Shown here piece by piece: positions 46,659 to 58,599 of a stretch of 64,000 nucleotides of DNA. Position 1 is the stretch's first letter; every line of letters starts with the position of its first letter. The stretch covers positions 23,907,348 to 23,971,347 of the forward strand of contig NC_061870.1 in NCBI RefSeq assembly GCF_907164915.1. The letters are read 5' to 3'. The notes below the pieces were generated by a model that worked only from the letters and a program-made list of their open reading frames with translations, did no database searches and was not told where the DNA came from. The stretch is from Impatiens glandulifera (taxonomy: Eukaryota > Streptophyta > Magnoliopsida > Ericales > Balsaminaceae). The position numbers and the translations under genes are program-made.

Positions 46659-49591
46659 ATATAGATGTACCTCAGTTTGTAACTAATCTATCAATCATGT
46701 GATTTCTTCAAGATAACCCCCAAAACAAACTCATTTGAATTCAATAACAATGTGTGATGAATTAAGATTTAATATCTATAAATTAGGATTAAAGGCATAT
46801 AATTTTTTTTCAATAAGGTAGCTAAAGTTGCTAAAAGTAATTCTTAAAAAATCAAATGTCACGAGTGTAATTCTCATTTAGAACGCGGTAAATAGAAGTG
46901 GAAGTAGGATGATAATGGTACCCTATCTGATGGGTAGTGAAATACTTATTCTCAAACCCGGTTTTTATTTTACTACATGATTCCGACCCGACGTATATTT
47001 CTATTTCTATTATCATCCCCGATTCCCCGGATACCCCATTACTCGATTAAAAAATTTATAAAATTGTAGAGGTTGAAGAAAAAATATATAACATTAATAA
47101 ATAATTTTAAATTTGTAATATCAAAAATTAAAAAAAAAATAGATAAAAATACTATTTATCTACATATTTATGTTGTACATCTTGAAAAAAAAATAACAAA
47201 ATCATTGTTAATGAAGAAAAGTTAGAAAGAGAGGTTGAAAAAGAGTTAAAAATTAAAAATAAAGAGTTAGGAGATAAAAATAATATTTTGTTATTAAAAG
47301 AAAAATTGAAGATGAAAAGATAAATCATTTTTTAATATAAACACAATAAAGTGTGTAGTTTGGATAAAATAAAATAAACGCTGTATATATGATGATATTT
47401 GTAATGATAACGTATTTAAAATATCACATTAAATTTTAACTAAAAAAAGTATTTTTTTTATAATAATATAGTCGGGTATCGAATATCGGGTTTGGATTTC
47501 GCTCAAGGACGGGTTCATAAATTAGATTTGGGGAAGGCTTGAAAAAAATTTGGAGTGGACATAAAAAAAATAATATGAAATTTATGAATAAAATGATTGG
47601 ATAAAAGTAAGTTTTTTCCTCATTTTCTATGAATTAGAGGAAAATAGTTAATTAAATTGAATTTTCTTTTTTAATTAAGGGATTATGTCACATTTATACT
47701 GTAAAAAATCGAAAAGGGCTCGAGCCCATACATAAATCTGTCTCTGGACTTTCGTACACTCCCCATCCCAACTTCATATCCGATCGGATACCTTCTTTTA
47801 TCTATTATGTCCGACTCGATACTGAACCCGATTTAAAATGTCTGAGCCCGACTATCGTATAGTCACGAGTATCGTATATATATTCCTAAATTTTATCAAT
47901 CATGATTTTTGAAAATTAAGCAAAAGAATCGGCCAATAACAAAATGTGATATTCATGACAACCTTTTTTCACGAATATTCAAAGTTTCAGATCTGCTCCT
48001 CCACTCTTACACGCGGCTATGAAGATTTGAGTGCCCTAAGAGTAAAATAAAAAAAAGTTGTTCTTAACTTTTAATTAACATAATTTAGTGAATTACATGA
48101 TAGGTTAATAAATAGTAACAAAGTTCATGCTATTATTTTTTAATTTTCTGATTTTTTCCCTTGTGAGAGGCGTGGTCTAGCTGGCGTTGTAGCTCGGACT
48201 CCAGCTATAGCTCGCCTAAAGGCCGACAAATACAAAGAGGGACAGTGCAGCTTTTCTAAGCCCTTCAGTTCAGTCACTTCAGATGAATAAGAGTCATATT
48301 TCTCGATAGAAAGAGCTTCAATCAAATGGCCAAGCTAAGAAAAATCGAATCATGTACCGCCTTAATTTAATTAAGTTAAGGTTTTCTTTCATAGATTAGA
48401 TGGAGAAATGTGCAAGTAGGAATAAGAGCATTGGAGAGGGGCTGCAGTTGTCGACTCTAAACGAATGATTTTATGTGAAGAAGATGTGAAACTTTTATAA
48501 AGAACTAGATCCCGTTACCGTTGAGAAAACAATGTCATTTGAGAGTTCTTCGTCTTCTGCTGAAACATTTTCTCTAAAGATAGTGAAGTGAGCCGATGAG
48601 ATGAAGCATCCGGTTCACCAATCCAATCTTCTCTCAGAAGCTGGCGATAAATTAGTCATTGTATTAGGTTATTATTTGGCTTCAAAATAGTACTTTAATG
48701 TATTTTTTTTAAATGGTAAAATTTATATTTATGATTTTTTTACAACAATGATTTTGGATAATCCGTACAAAAATGGTCGGCTAATTTAATTTTTTATTAA
48801 CACCATTATTAACAATAACACTGCCAATGTTTTTTTAAAATAATTACTAAGAGTGATTTCATTCTTACATCACTAATATTTCTGTTAAAACATGTTCCAC
48901 AAAAAAGGAAAACTCAAAACTATAAATCAAACATAAAATTTAACAATTTATTGTCTAAATATCCTATTTTTGTCTACCCTTAACCAACAATAAATCAAGT
49001 CTCAATACAACACGACATCATTTGTAAACCAATTCGAACAAATTAGCTACCGAATGTAGTGGCTATTCGGAAGCTCGTGGATATAGAATGTCGAGTCTTA
49101 AACATAGTTGGTGAAAAAAATATTTTGGTTCTAGATAGAAAGTCATGCTCCTCACATCCACACCTATTTGGATAAACTTCAATAACTTGCCACTTTATCT
49201 ACTCAAACATACATAATTAAGTAGATCTCAGTTCAATTTTATATGGTTTTATTAACCCTAACCAAAAAAACAAGTCTAAAGTCCACGGATATGCTGGCAA
49301 ACAAAAGAAAAATAAACTATGAATTCTATTCAGGCTAGTCTTAAAATAAGTCTGGTTATGGGCAGCCCATTAATTCATAAATCTAATAGGACAGGCCCAA
49401 CCAAGCTTCCAAAACAATATTTTTTTTTTCCAAATAAGAAAGTAATTTTTTGATGTGAGATATTTATTAAATTAGATTAAAAAAATGTAATATATAATAA
49501 AAAAAAAGGAGCCAATATGACTGTCGCCAAACTAGTAACCAGAAAAAAAAATTAAGATGACATGAATTAAAGAGCAAATAAGAAACACAAT

Positions 49592-49879
49592 CTAGCTACA
49601 AAACTCATTCTCCTCATTGTCCAGGTCCAGCGGCACCATTTTCTTACAACTCGGGCAACGAGGATCGGCCTTAGGGAACATGACACAAATGGAGCACATT
49701 GGGCAATATATGATTGCCATCTTTGCGGAAGTATGCGCAGGGAAGTACCTAGTAATTGGACTAACTTTCACCTCGGACGAAATACTCGATTGTGGAGCAG
49801 ACTCCGATACAGATATGATTGATAGCTCCTCCGAGTTGAGAATCAAATGTCGAAAATTCTGACTGTTATGGTTAGTCAT
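49592..49879 (-). CDS. GIR-like zinc-ribbon protein, array gene 5 (promoter block deleted)
   Basis: A 95-residue protein with the ribbon CPMCSICVMFPKADPRCPSC (C59, C62, C75, C78) and the invariant DLDNEENEFCS end. The EAR position reads FRHLILN. Leader intron and CAG acceptor before ATG are retained. It shares the promoter deletion of gene 4 (junction at about 50030), so TATA is missing. The frame is intact. With gene 4 it forms the youngest pair, as shown by the shared deletion and the shared block at 48163 and 55330. Confidence 0.68.
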   Translation of the reverse strand: MTNHNSQNFRHLILNSEELSIISVSESAPQSSISSEVKVSPITRYFPAHTSAKMAIIYCPMCSICVMFPKADPRCPSCKKMVPLDLDNEENEFCS

Positions 49880-50520
49880 CTGAAATTATACAAACAAAAA
49901 AAACACATTAATTTATAATATTATATTTATATATTGAAAATTAAAAACTTTAAAAAAAAATAATCAAGATATAGGTTGAGTTAAACTTGATTTGACTAAG
50001 TTGATGAAAGGGTATGGTTTGATCTCCAAATTTGTTTGATGGAAAATTAACACTATTTTATTTTCTAATAACCCGCCCATATAAACAAGGCTTAATTATG
50101 ATTGGAAAGTCATATTAAAAAGGAGGGATATAAGATTTTAAAAATATATCTCTAAAGAATGATTATACTACAATTATAACTTTTGTTACTAATTATTGGT
50201 TCTTGTTATACTCAGGGTTGTATGGCTCATAATAGTTAATTAGTTTATGAGAGTTGACCATGACCAAATTTAATGTGAATGAGTATCTATATCTATCTGC
50301 ATATACAAGATATTAGTTTTTGTATTTTTCTCCTATTTTTTAAAAATGAATTCTATCTAAAATAAAAAATAAAGATAGCTTTGCACAATTTATAAATATC
50401 ATTAACATATAAACATTGCAAACAAAAAATAAAATAATAAAAATGAAATAGGGAACTAGAGAAACTATAACTCTGCAAAACCTTTTTTTTTTTCTTCCAC
50501 CAAAATCAATATGAGCAAAA

Positions 50521-50712
50521 TTAAAAAATGAGAAATGATTTGGAGAGGGAATGATGTGACGCAATTTGATTAGCCAAAAAAATAACAAAATTTATCTCTC
50601 TTCTCTTTCTCCTCATCTTTTATCTTTTTTTCAACCAATGATGTAGTGACACATCATTCCCTTACTCATTTCCTCCCTCAAATTCTCTCCCCTATCACTT
50701 CTCTTAAAAAAT
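50521..50712. mobile_element. Second foldback MITE with 9-bp target duplication, segment C only
   Basis: The element is 50530-50703 (174 bp). Ends GAGAAATGAT and ATCACTTCTC are inverted repeats, with further inverted blocks GGGAATGATGTG and CACATCATTCCC. TTAAAAAAT is repeated at 50521-50529 and 50704-50712. Segments A and B read ATTAAAAAATTGAAAATACA without it. The first bases resemble the MITE at 46469 (GAGnAATGAT), so both may belong to one broad Mutator group. Confidence 0.85.
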
Positions 50713-51858
50713 TGAAAACACACAATCCTCTACAAAATCAGAAAACCCCAACTGCACTCCAATCAAACGTTGAATATATACAATAGTAAATAATACTTTC
50801 AATACCAAATAGGCATTGGAATATTATTTAAACATTAAGATTAATCTATTGTATAAAAATAGAGAATACTATGCTTATCATTTATGTCAATAGAATACAG
50901 AATAAGTACATAATTCATCTAATCTTACCCATCACACAATTCTGAAGAAATTTCTTAAGCATTACCAAGGACACTTGACAAATTAATCATAATAAGTAAC
51001 TTACCCTGGACTTGTGAGACGAGGTTATGTCGGTATTCTATCTTCCTTAGTTAAAGCTATTTATTTATCTTTCTCGTCTCATTCTCTTCAAATTTATTCA
51101 GTATTTATTTAATTATTTTGAGCCCGTTAAAACCTATCCACGCTATAAACGGAAAATATTTGTTTCCTTCAAATTGTTTTACCTATTGTTTGCTCTTTCC
51201 TTATCAATAAATTAAAGGTACGTTGACGGTCTTAAAATATAATAGTATATATTGTAAATATTATCATAATATTATTAAAATTTTTAATATTGTGATAATA
51301 TTATTATATTATTTTTTATATACCTAATTTAATATTTATAAATTAGATATATGTAATTTAATCGACCATTCAATAAATATTATTAGAGTAACGCTTTTGT
51401 TCACTCCAAATATAATTTTTTGTTGCCTCCAACCATAATTATTTTTACCACGGTGAAATGGTCTAATAAATCTATTAACATATTTTTTTAGTAATCTTCT
51501 TATTTTTCTTATACTCATTGATGATTTTATTTATAGCATCTATCATAGTTTCTTAGTTTTATTTCAGATATTATTTTTCCTAAAAAAGAAGACAAGATTT
51601 AATTGTTAGTCTATCTCGTTAGTTGGTTATTTAGTTAAAACATGTCATTTCGTCGTTAGTTGTTACTATTTTATTATTGAAATGTAATTTAACGTCCAAT
51701 CTTACACTTTTATTATTGAAATGTTGACCTTTTGTATATCTACAATTATTTGGATATAATGTCGTAATTGTTGCGAACTTAAATCTAAATGTTACATAAT
51801 ATAAATTTGTAAAGATTAATAAAATATTACACTATTATAATACTAAAATTATAGTAAA

Positions 51859-52189
51859 CTAGGAAGATTGTCGTGCGATACACACGGATAAAAATATATT
51901 GTTACAACGTTCCGCGTTCATCAAATTTGGTGTTGAATTTAAAATATAAAGTATAATTAGCATAGTTGGTTAAAGAGTTGTATTTGTTTTTGGTTAGGTT
52001 GCGAATTCGAAACATACCTATAGCATTTTTAATTTTATTTTTAATCGTTTTAAATTTATGGGCGGATCAACCCAGAATTCGACCCAAGTATCCATTTACT
52101 CTCACATATATATTCAAATTAACCACAACTCTCGACCCGACAATCCGGACACTTTCAAAATTAAGCGTCATTATATATATATATATAGA
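51859..52189 (-). mobile_element. Non-autonomous Helitron, 331 bp
   Basis: On the minus strand it starts TCTATATATATATAATGACG and ends ACAATCTTCCTAG. A hairpin CGTGTG-TAT-CGCACG lies about 9 nt before the CTAG end. It sits between A and T with no target duplication. Removing it restores ATAGTAAATTTGGTA, the exact sequence of the empty sites in segment A (39058-39072) and, with one substitution, B. These are all the Helitron criteria. A relative lies at 22920-23210. Confidence 0.92.
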
Positions 52190-52304
52190 TTTGGTAGAAT
52201 GTATTACACGGTTAGAATAATAAAACTATACTAATAGTAAAATTATAAAGTGTTTGGTTGGATTAATTTTATATGTAAAGTAAAACAATGATATAACTTA
52301 TACC

Positions 52305-52772
52305 TTGAGGTAGCGTTTGGTTGGTGGTACAAATTATATAAGGTATAAGTTGTATAGAGGTATAAATTGTAACGAGGTATAAATAATATAGTGTAGTATA
52401 AAAATTGTATAGGTTATTGATGTTTGGTATGAATTATAAAAAATTGTATAAGTTGTATATGGTTTATAATTTTGTGTTTGGTATATAGTATAAGATTGTA
52501 GTATAAGTTATATAAATATTAATTTAAAATGTTAATTATTATTATTATTATTTTATATTTATTTATATTATAAATAATATTTTTTATTATTATAAATTAT
52601 TGTACTATTATTTAATAATTAATATAAATTTAATTAACATATAAAAAATTAATTATAATATAAACAATAAATTATTATGTTTATTTAATTTAAATATTAT
52701 TAATAATTATATTAAAATAAAAATATTATTTATAATATAAGTAAATGTAGAAAATAATAATTAATAAAATTA

Positions 52773-52803
<31 letters not shown>

Positions 52804-53146
52804 TAAAAAAATGAATTATTTAAAAAATAGCAATATTAAAAATATTTATATATAATAATAATAGTATTATTAAAATTAAATAAAATATATTATATATATT
52901 ATATAATAATATAATATTAATAAAGAGTATAATGAGAAATTAAAAATTAAATGAAATAAGAATAGTGTTGTACCTAAGAGAACTAGTTATTATTTTATAC
53001 CAAATATGAGGTAAAAATTATATAGGTATAAATTTACACCAATAGTAAAAATATAAAAAAATACCAAATACTATTGGTATAGTTTATAATACTATACCAA
53101 TAGTGGTGTACCTACTTATACTGTCAACCAAACGTAAACCTATTGA
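52305..53146. mobile_element. 834-bp MITE-like insertion with GTTTGGTTG ends, segment C only
   Basis: The insertion is 52309-53142. Left end GGTAGCGTTTGGTTGGTGGT; right end, reverse-complemented, ATAGGTTTACGTTTGGTTGA. TTGA flanks both sides (52305-52308, 53143-53146). Segments A and B read ACCTTGAAAGGGTATA at this place. The interior is AT-rich with no ORF. Short target duplication and GGnnGTTTGGTT ends suggest a PIF/Harbinger (Tourist-like) MITE, but hAT cannot be excluded. Confidence 0.7.
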
Positions 53147-54992
53147 AAAGTATATAAATTAGTAATACCTCTCTACCTGTTACAAGAGTATTAAAATTTT
53201 AATTTCTTTTTATTAATTTTTTTGTCCATTTTTTTTAATATTAACATTTATTTAATCTCTCATAAAATTTTAATTATTTTTAATTTAAATAAATATTACT
53301 TATTTTTTCTTAGAAAATAAACTTATTTTATAAATTTTATTATTTAAGAATTTAAATAATTAAAAAATAGTTTATTTTTAATAAGAAAATTAACGTTTAT
53401 TTTATAATTAGTAGTATAAAAATAATAATATTATAATTATTATCCCTCCTATTAAATACTTATTAGTTTAATAATTTAAAAAATATATTATCTCAAAATT
53501 TAAACTAAATTATGAAATAATACTAATTATTTACTTTTATATAATATTATTATTTAAAATAATAACATAATTATATTATTATTTATTTATTTGATATAAT
53601 ATTTAAACTAATTAAAATAAAATTAAAAAATATTTAAAATATCAATAAATTTAATATTAAAGAAACAATTATCAAATATAAAAATAAATTAAAATAATTA
53701 AAATAATATTTTATTTTTTACTTAATTTTATACCATCTACCAACACTTATAAACTTATACAATTTATAATTTATATAATGTCTTATACTATCAACCAAAC
53801 AATAATAATATATATAACTGATACCTTACAATTTATACCTATATATAATTTATACATATATACCTTAGTTTGTAACTAATCTATCAATTATGCGATTTCT
53901 TCAAGATAACTCCAAAAACAAACTCATTTAAAATTAATAACAATGTGTGATGAATTAAGATTTAATATCTATAAATTAGGATTAAAGACATATAATTTTT
54001 CTTTTTACTGAGGTAGCTAAAGTTGCTAGGAGTAATTCTTACAAGATCAAATATCACTCACGAGTGCAATTCTCATTTAGAACATCGTAAATAGAAGTGG
54101 AAGTAGGATGATAACGGTACCCTATTTGATGGGTAGTGAAATACTCATTCTCGAACCCAATTTTATTTTACTACATGATTCCGACCCCGACGTATATCTC
54201 TATTTCTATCATCATCCCGATTCGCCGGATACCCCATTACTCAATTAAAAAACTTATAAAATTGTAGAGGTTGAAGAAAATATATATAACATTAATAAAT
54301 AATTTTAAAATTTGTAATATCAAAATTATAAAAAATAGATAAAAATATAATTTATTTATGGTGTACCTCTTGGAAAAAATAACAAATGCATTGTTAATGA
54401 AGAAAAGTTAAAAAGAGAGGTTGAAAAAGAGTTAAAATTAAAAATAATGAGTTAGGAGAGAAAAGTGTTTTAAAAGAAAAATTGAAGATGGAAAGATAAA
54501 TCATTTATTTAATATAAAAACAATAAAGTGTGTAGTTTGCATAAAATAAAATGAAGGTTGTATTTATGATAATATTTGTAATGACAAGGTATTAAATTTT
54601 AATAAAAAAAAAAGTATATTTTTTATATACCAGGTTTGGGTTTCGCTCAAGGACAGATTCATAAATACGAGTTGGGGTAGACTTGAAAAAAAATTGGGTA
54701 GACTTAAAAAATAATATGAAATTTATGAATAAAATGAGTGGATAAACTCGTAAAAGTAGGTTTTTTCCTCATTTTCTATGAATTAGAGGAAAATAGTTAA
54801 TTAAATTGAATTGAATTTTTAATTAGGGGATTATGTCACATTTATAAGTAAAAAATCAGGGTGGACTCGAGCCCATACATAAATCTCTTATCTCTTATGT
54901 CTGACTCGATCTGAACACGATTTAAAATACCTGAACCTGACTATCGTATATACTCACGAGTATCGGACATTCAGTTATTAGTTTCCTGTATT

Positions 54993-54994
<2 letters not shown>

Positions 54995-55042
<48 letters not shown>
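54995..55042. repeat. (AT)n microsatellite in segment C
   Basis: 48 bp of alternating AT, expanded relative to 41168-41184 in segment A and nearly absent in B: a length polymorphism between paralogous segments. Confidence 0.9.
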
Positions 55043-55044
<2 letters not shown>

Positions 55045-57215
55045 CTAAATTTTATCAATCATGATTTTGAAAATTAAGCAAAGGAATCGGCCAATAACAA
55101 AATGTGGTATTCATGACAACCCTATTTTCACGAATATTCAAAGTTTCAGATCTGCTACTCCACTCTTACCCGCGGCTATGAAGATTTGAGTTCCCTAAGA
55201 GAAAAAAAAAAAGTTGTTCTTCATTTTTAATTAACATAATTTAGTGAATTAGATGATAGGTTAGCAAATAGTAACAAAGTTCAAATTGTTAATGCTATTA
55301 TTTTTTAATTTTCTTATTTTTTTTCATGTGAGAGGCGTGGTCTAGCAGGCATTGTAGCTCGCCTAAAGGCCGACAAATACAAAGAGAACAGTGCAGCTTT
55401 TTTAAGTCCAAAAGTTAGTTCAGATGAATAAGAGTTCTCTTTCTCGATCGAAAGAACTTTAATCGAATGGCCAAGCTAAGAAGAATCGAATCATCGACGG
55501 CCTTAATTTAGTTAAGTTAAGATTTTCTTTCCTAGATTAGATGGAGAAATCCGCAAGTAGGAATAAGAGCATTGAGAAGGGGCTGCAGTTGTCGACTCTA
55601 AACGAATGATTTTATGTGAAGAAGAGGTGGTAACTTTTATAAAGAATCAGATCCCATTACAGTTGGGAAAGCAATGTCATTCGAGAGTTCTTCTTTTTCT
55701 ATTGGAACAGTTTTCTCTAAAGGTAGTGAAATGAGCCGGATAAATTAGCCCTCTTTGTATTATGTTATCATTTGGCTTCAAAATTGTATTCTTTAATGTA
55801 TTTTTTTTAAATAGTAAAATTTATATTAATGAATTTTTTACAACAATGATTTTGAATAATTCGTACAAAAATTGTCAGTTAACTAAATTTTTTATTAACA
55901 ACATTATTTACATATAACACTACCAATGTTTTTTTTAAATAATTACTATGAGTGATTTCATTCTTACATCACCAATATTTCATGTTAAAGCATGTTCCAA
56001 AAAAAAAAGAAAAACTCAAAACTATAAATCAAACATAAAATTTAGCAATCTATTGTCTAAATATTGTACTGTTGTCTACTCTAAACTACCAATAAACCAA
56101 GTCTCCATACAACGCGACATCATTCGTAATCAAATTCGAACAAATTAGCTACCGAATGTAGTGGCTATTCGCAAGCTCGTGGATCGAATGTCTGAATCTT
56201 ACATAACATTCACATAAACATAGCTGTGACATTCACATAAACATAGTTGGTGAAAAAATATTTTGGTTCTAGATAGTTCCTCACATCCACACCTCCTATT
56301 TGGATAAACTTCAATAACTTGCCACTTATGTACTCAAACATGCATAATTAAGTAGAGCTTAGTTCAATTTTCTATGGTTTTATTTATATGGGGATATTAA
56401 CCCCAACCAAAAAAAGGTCTTAAGTCCACGGATATGCTGGCAAACAAAAGAAAAATAAACTATGAATTCTATTCAGGCTCTTAGAATAAGTCTGGCTTGG
56501 CTAGAGCAGACCAACCTTATGGGTAGCCCATTAATTCATAAATCTAATAGGACAGGCCAAACCAAGCCCAAAACAATATTTTTTTTAAAATTTATTATCT
56601 ATAAGAATTAATTGATTTACAAATAAGAAAGTAATTTTTTGATGTCAGATATTTATTAAATTAGATAAAAAAAAAATTAATTTGTAATATATATATCGGG
56701 CAGCCCAGGGATATTATGTTAAGTTTGCAGAGCATTGCACAAGAAAATAGGAATGCAGAAAAAAAATTTATAAAGAAATTTCCTTTTAAGTCAAATAAAA
56801 ATGAAGAAATTAATTTTAAAATAATACAAAATGATATCTATAAAATTAAAATAATTAAATAAGAATCTAAATGCTAAATTGTGTGATCAATTTATAAAAT
56901 TAAATATATCAATCAAACAAATTCAACAATATTGTACTTTAATATGAAATATCAATTTTAATTATTCTTCAACCATATGAAAAATAAATTAGAAATATGA
57001 TTGATTACTTTATCTCATTTTGTTGCTATACTAACAAGTGGACAAATGTAGATTCAAAAAAGATCGTACCAAAAAAATGTTAATACAATAAATTCAATCC
57101 GATTAAGAAAGACAACGCACACAACAAAACCCTAAACCAACCCGTGTTAAAAAAAATGTATTAAGAAAAACAGAAAAACTTTTTTTTATCTTATAAAGAG
57201 TTTTCTTAGACATTT

Positions 57216-57910
57216 AGGATTTTTTTTTTTCTCAATTATGTTAATAGCAGCATCTTATTAGATATGCATTTAAGTTTAAAAAATATTGTAACTATATATT
57301 TACATGGGCTTAATTCATTTGGAAATATTGTTTATGCCAAATTTTGTAATAGGTGTTGATCCCATAAAGGATAACATTTGGAAACAGAATGTTTTGGACA
57401 TAAATTCAAATTTTCATTAGCACTTTATCTTAGATCTAGATTCACACAAAGAGTCAGGTCTTTGGATTGAGAGTTTTGGGACTATCTAGATTCAGCTCAT
57501 TCGCAACTTCCTAGCTGTGAAATAAGTGAAATACACTTAATCGCTTCAGCTTATTCTTATTTGTTCCACGTTATCCAGCGATCATACGTTATATTGTTAT
57601 GCACAATAAAACTACTGAAGCAGCTTATTAGGCAATCATATATCCCCAGGAGTTTCCCATTGATCCTAATGTAAAATATCTAAATAAAAGTTACAAACCA
57701 AGACAAAGAAACTAGACAACAGACAATTCAGATTTTCAATCAAGCAAGAAGAAGAACATCACAAGTAGTTTAAAGGGTTGTTTGAGTAGGCAAAATAGTA
57801 AGAAAGAGATATCACACTATATGTCAAGTTTGCAGGCAAGTGATAAAGTCTGTCTAACAACATCAAGAACCTGTTTTACATCCATCAAGAAATCTTCTAA
57901 ATTCTTTGAT
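57216..57910. other. Spacer and 3' region of SF3B5
   Basis: No coding frame recognised. It should contain the 3' UTR of the minus-strand SF3B5 gene (below 57911). GC content is higher than in the duplicated segments, marking the end of the array. Confidence 0.5.
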
Positions 57911-58487
57911 CTAATCCTCTTCTCTTTCTGGAGGCGGACCACAAGGAAGAAGCATTTTCTGCATAAACACATTTCAGAGTTACACAACAATTTTGAGAAG
58001 CAATATCCTTTCTTATTGTAATCAACAAGGTTTTCATTACACTATAGCAGGGTATAATGGCAAAAACAAAACTTGACTAACCTGCATAAAGTTGTAACGC
58101 TCCCTCCCAATAGATTCATTCTCTGCAACAGCAAAATATGCCAAGATAGGGTAATGCCCGACGTATGAAGCATAGCTGTCACGCTGGATGTTGACAGCCC
58201 ATTCACTACACAAGAATTATACATATTGAAACAGTAGAAAACAATTCACTAGATTTAGGTCAAATTGGTTGGAAGTGATTCTGAAACTTACAATCTGGTC
58301 AAATCTGCATGCCCAGTCCCCACATATCTGGCTTGCAAATGTTCAAGCTGAGAGTTGATGTTAAACCTATCGCTGGCCTGAACAGAATTAAAGAAATTAA
58401 CCACATAATATATTGACATAAACACAAGATAGAAAGGTCTAAGTAGCAAATATAAAGCAAAATCATTACATTAAGCAACCCCGACAT
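57911..58487 (-). CDS. SF3B5: Splicing factor 3B subunit 5 (SF3b10), four exons
   Basis: Spliced from minus-strand exons 58487-58470, 58377-58292, 58205-58082 and 57958-57911, all with GT/AG borders, giving 91 residues. Exon 2 encodes ASDRFNINSQLEHLQARYVG and TGHADLTR; exon 3 FEWAVNIQRDSYASYVGHYP and AVAENESIGRERYNFMQ; exon 4 KMLLPCGPPPEREED and the stop. This matches SF3B5, a small subunit of the U2 snRNP SF3b complex that helps bind the branch site in the nucleus. Length fits the family (about 86-91). The first exon gives MSGLLN before ASDR, where other plants have MQ, so the start is the least certain part; exon 1 is only 18 coding bases. No lesion seen. Likely constitutively expressed and functional. 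Confidence 0.93.
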
Positions 58488-58599
58488 TGTAGAAATGCTA
58501 GAAGTTCAAGAAGTAAACAACCGGCACCCAGGAGACGTCGATAAAAGGGGCGGTGGAAGTTAAGCGACCGACGCTGAGGGAGAAGGATGAATTCCTGAA

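Larger units (their letters stand above)
42827..49489. repeat. Segmental tandem duplicate B
   Basis: Colinear with A over nearly its full length, with the gene copy 6.58 kb further on. Private change: a 181-bp foldback MITE at 46469-46649. Shared with C only: the roughly 92-bp promoter deletion and an extra block of about 80 bp at 48163-48246 (GCGTGGTCTAGCTGGCGTTG). Confidence 0.85.
49490..57215. repeat. Segmental tandem duplicate C
   Basis: Third colinear segment. It lacks the leftmost 300 bp of A and B and carries private insertions (50530-50703, 51859-52189, 52309-53142) and a private deletion of about 300 bp near 51780. At the far end, 57100-57215 matches the end of A (ACAACAAAACCCTAAACCA, CTTATAAAGAGTTTT), with about 400 bp of extra sequence at 56660-57060. 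Confidence 0.82.

Noticed and set aside
31511..49862. Plus-strand open frames opposite each GIR-like gene (at 31511, 36599, 43182, 49617)
   Set aside because: They are antisense shadows, conserved only because the minus-strand genes are conserved. They have no known family motif.
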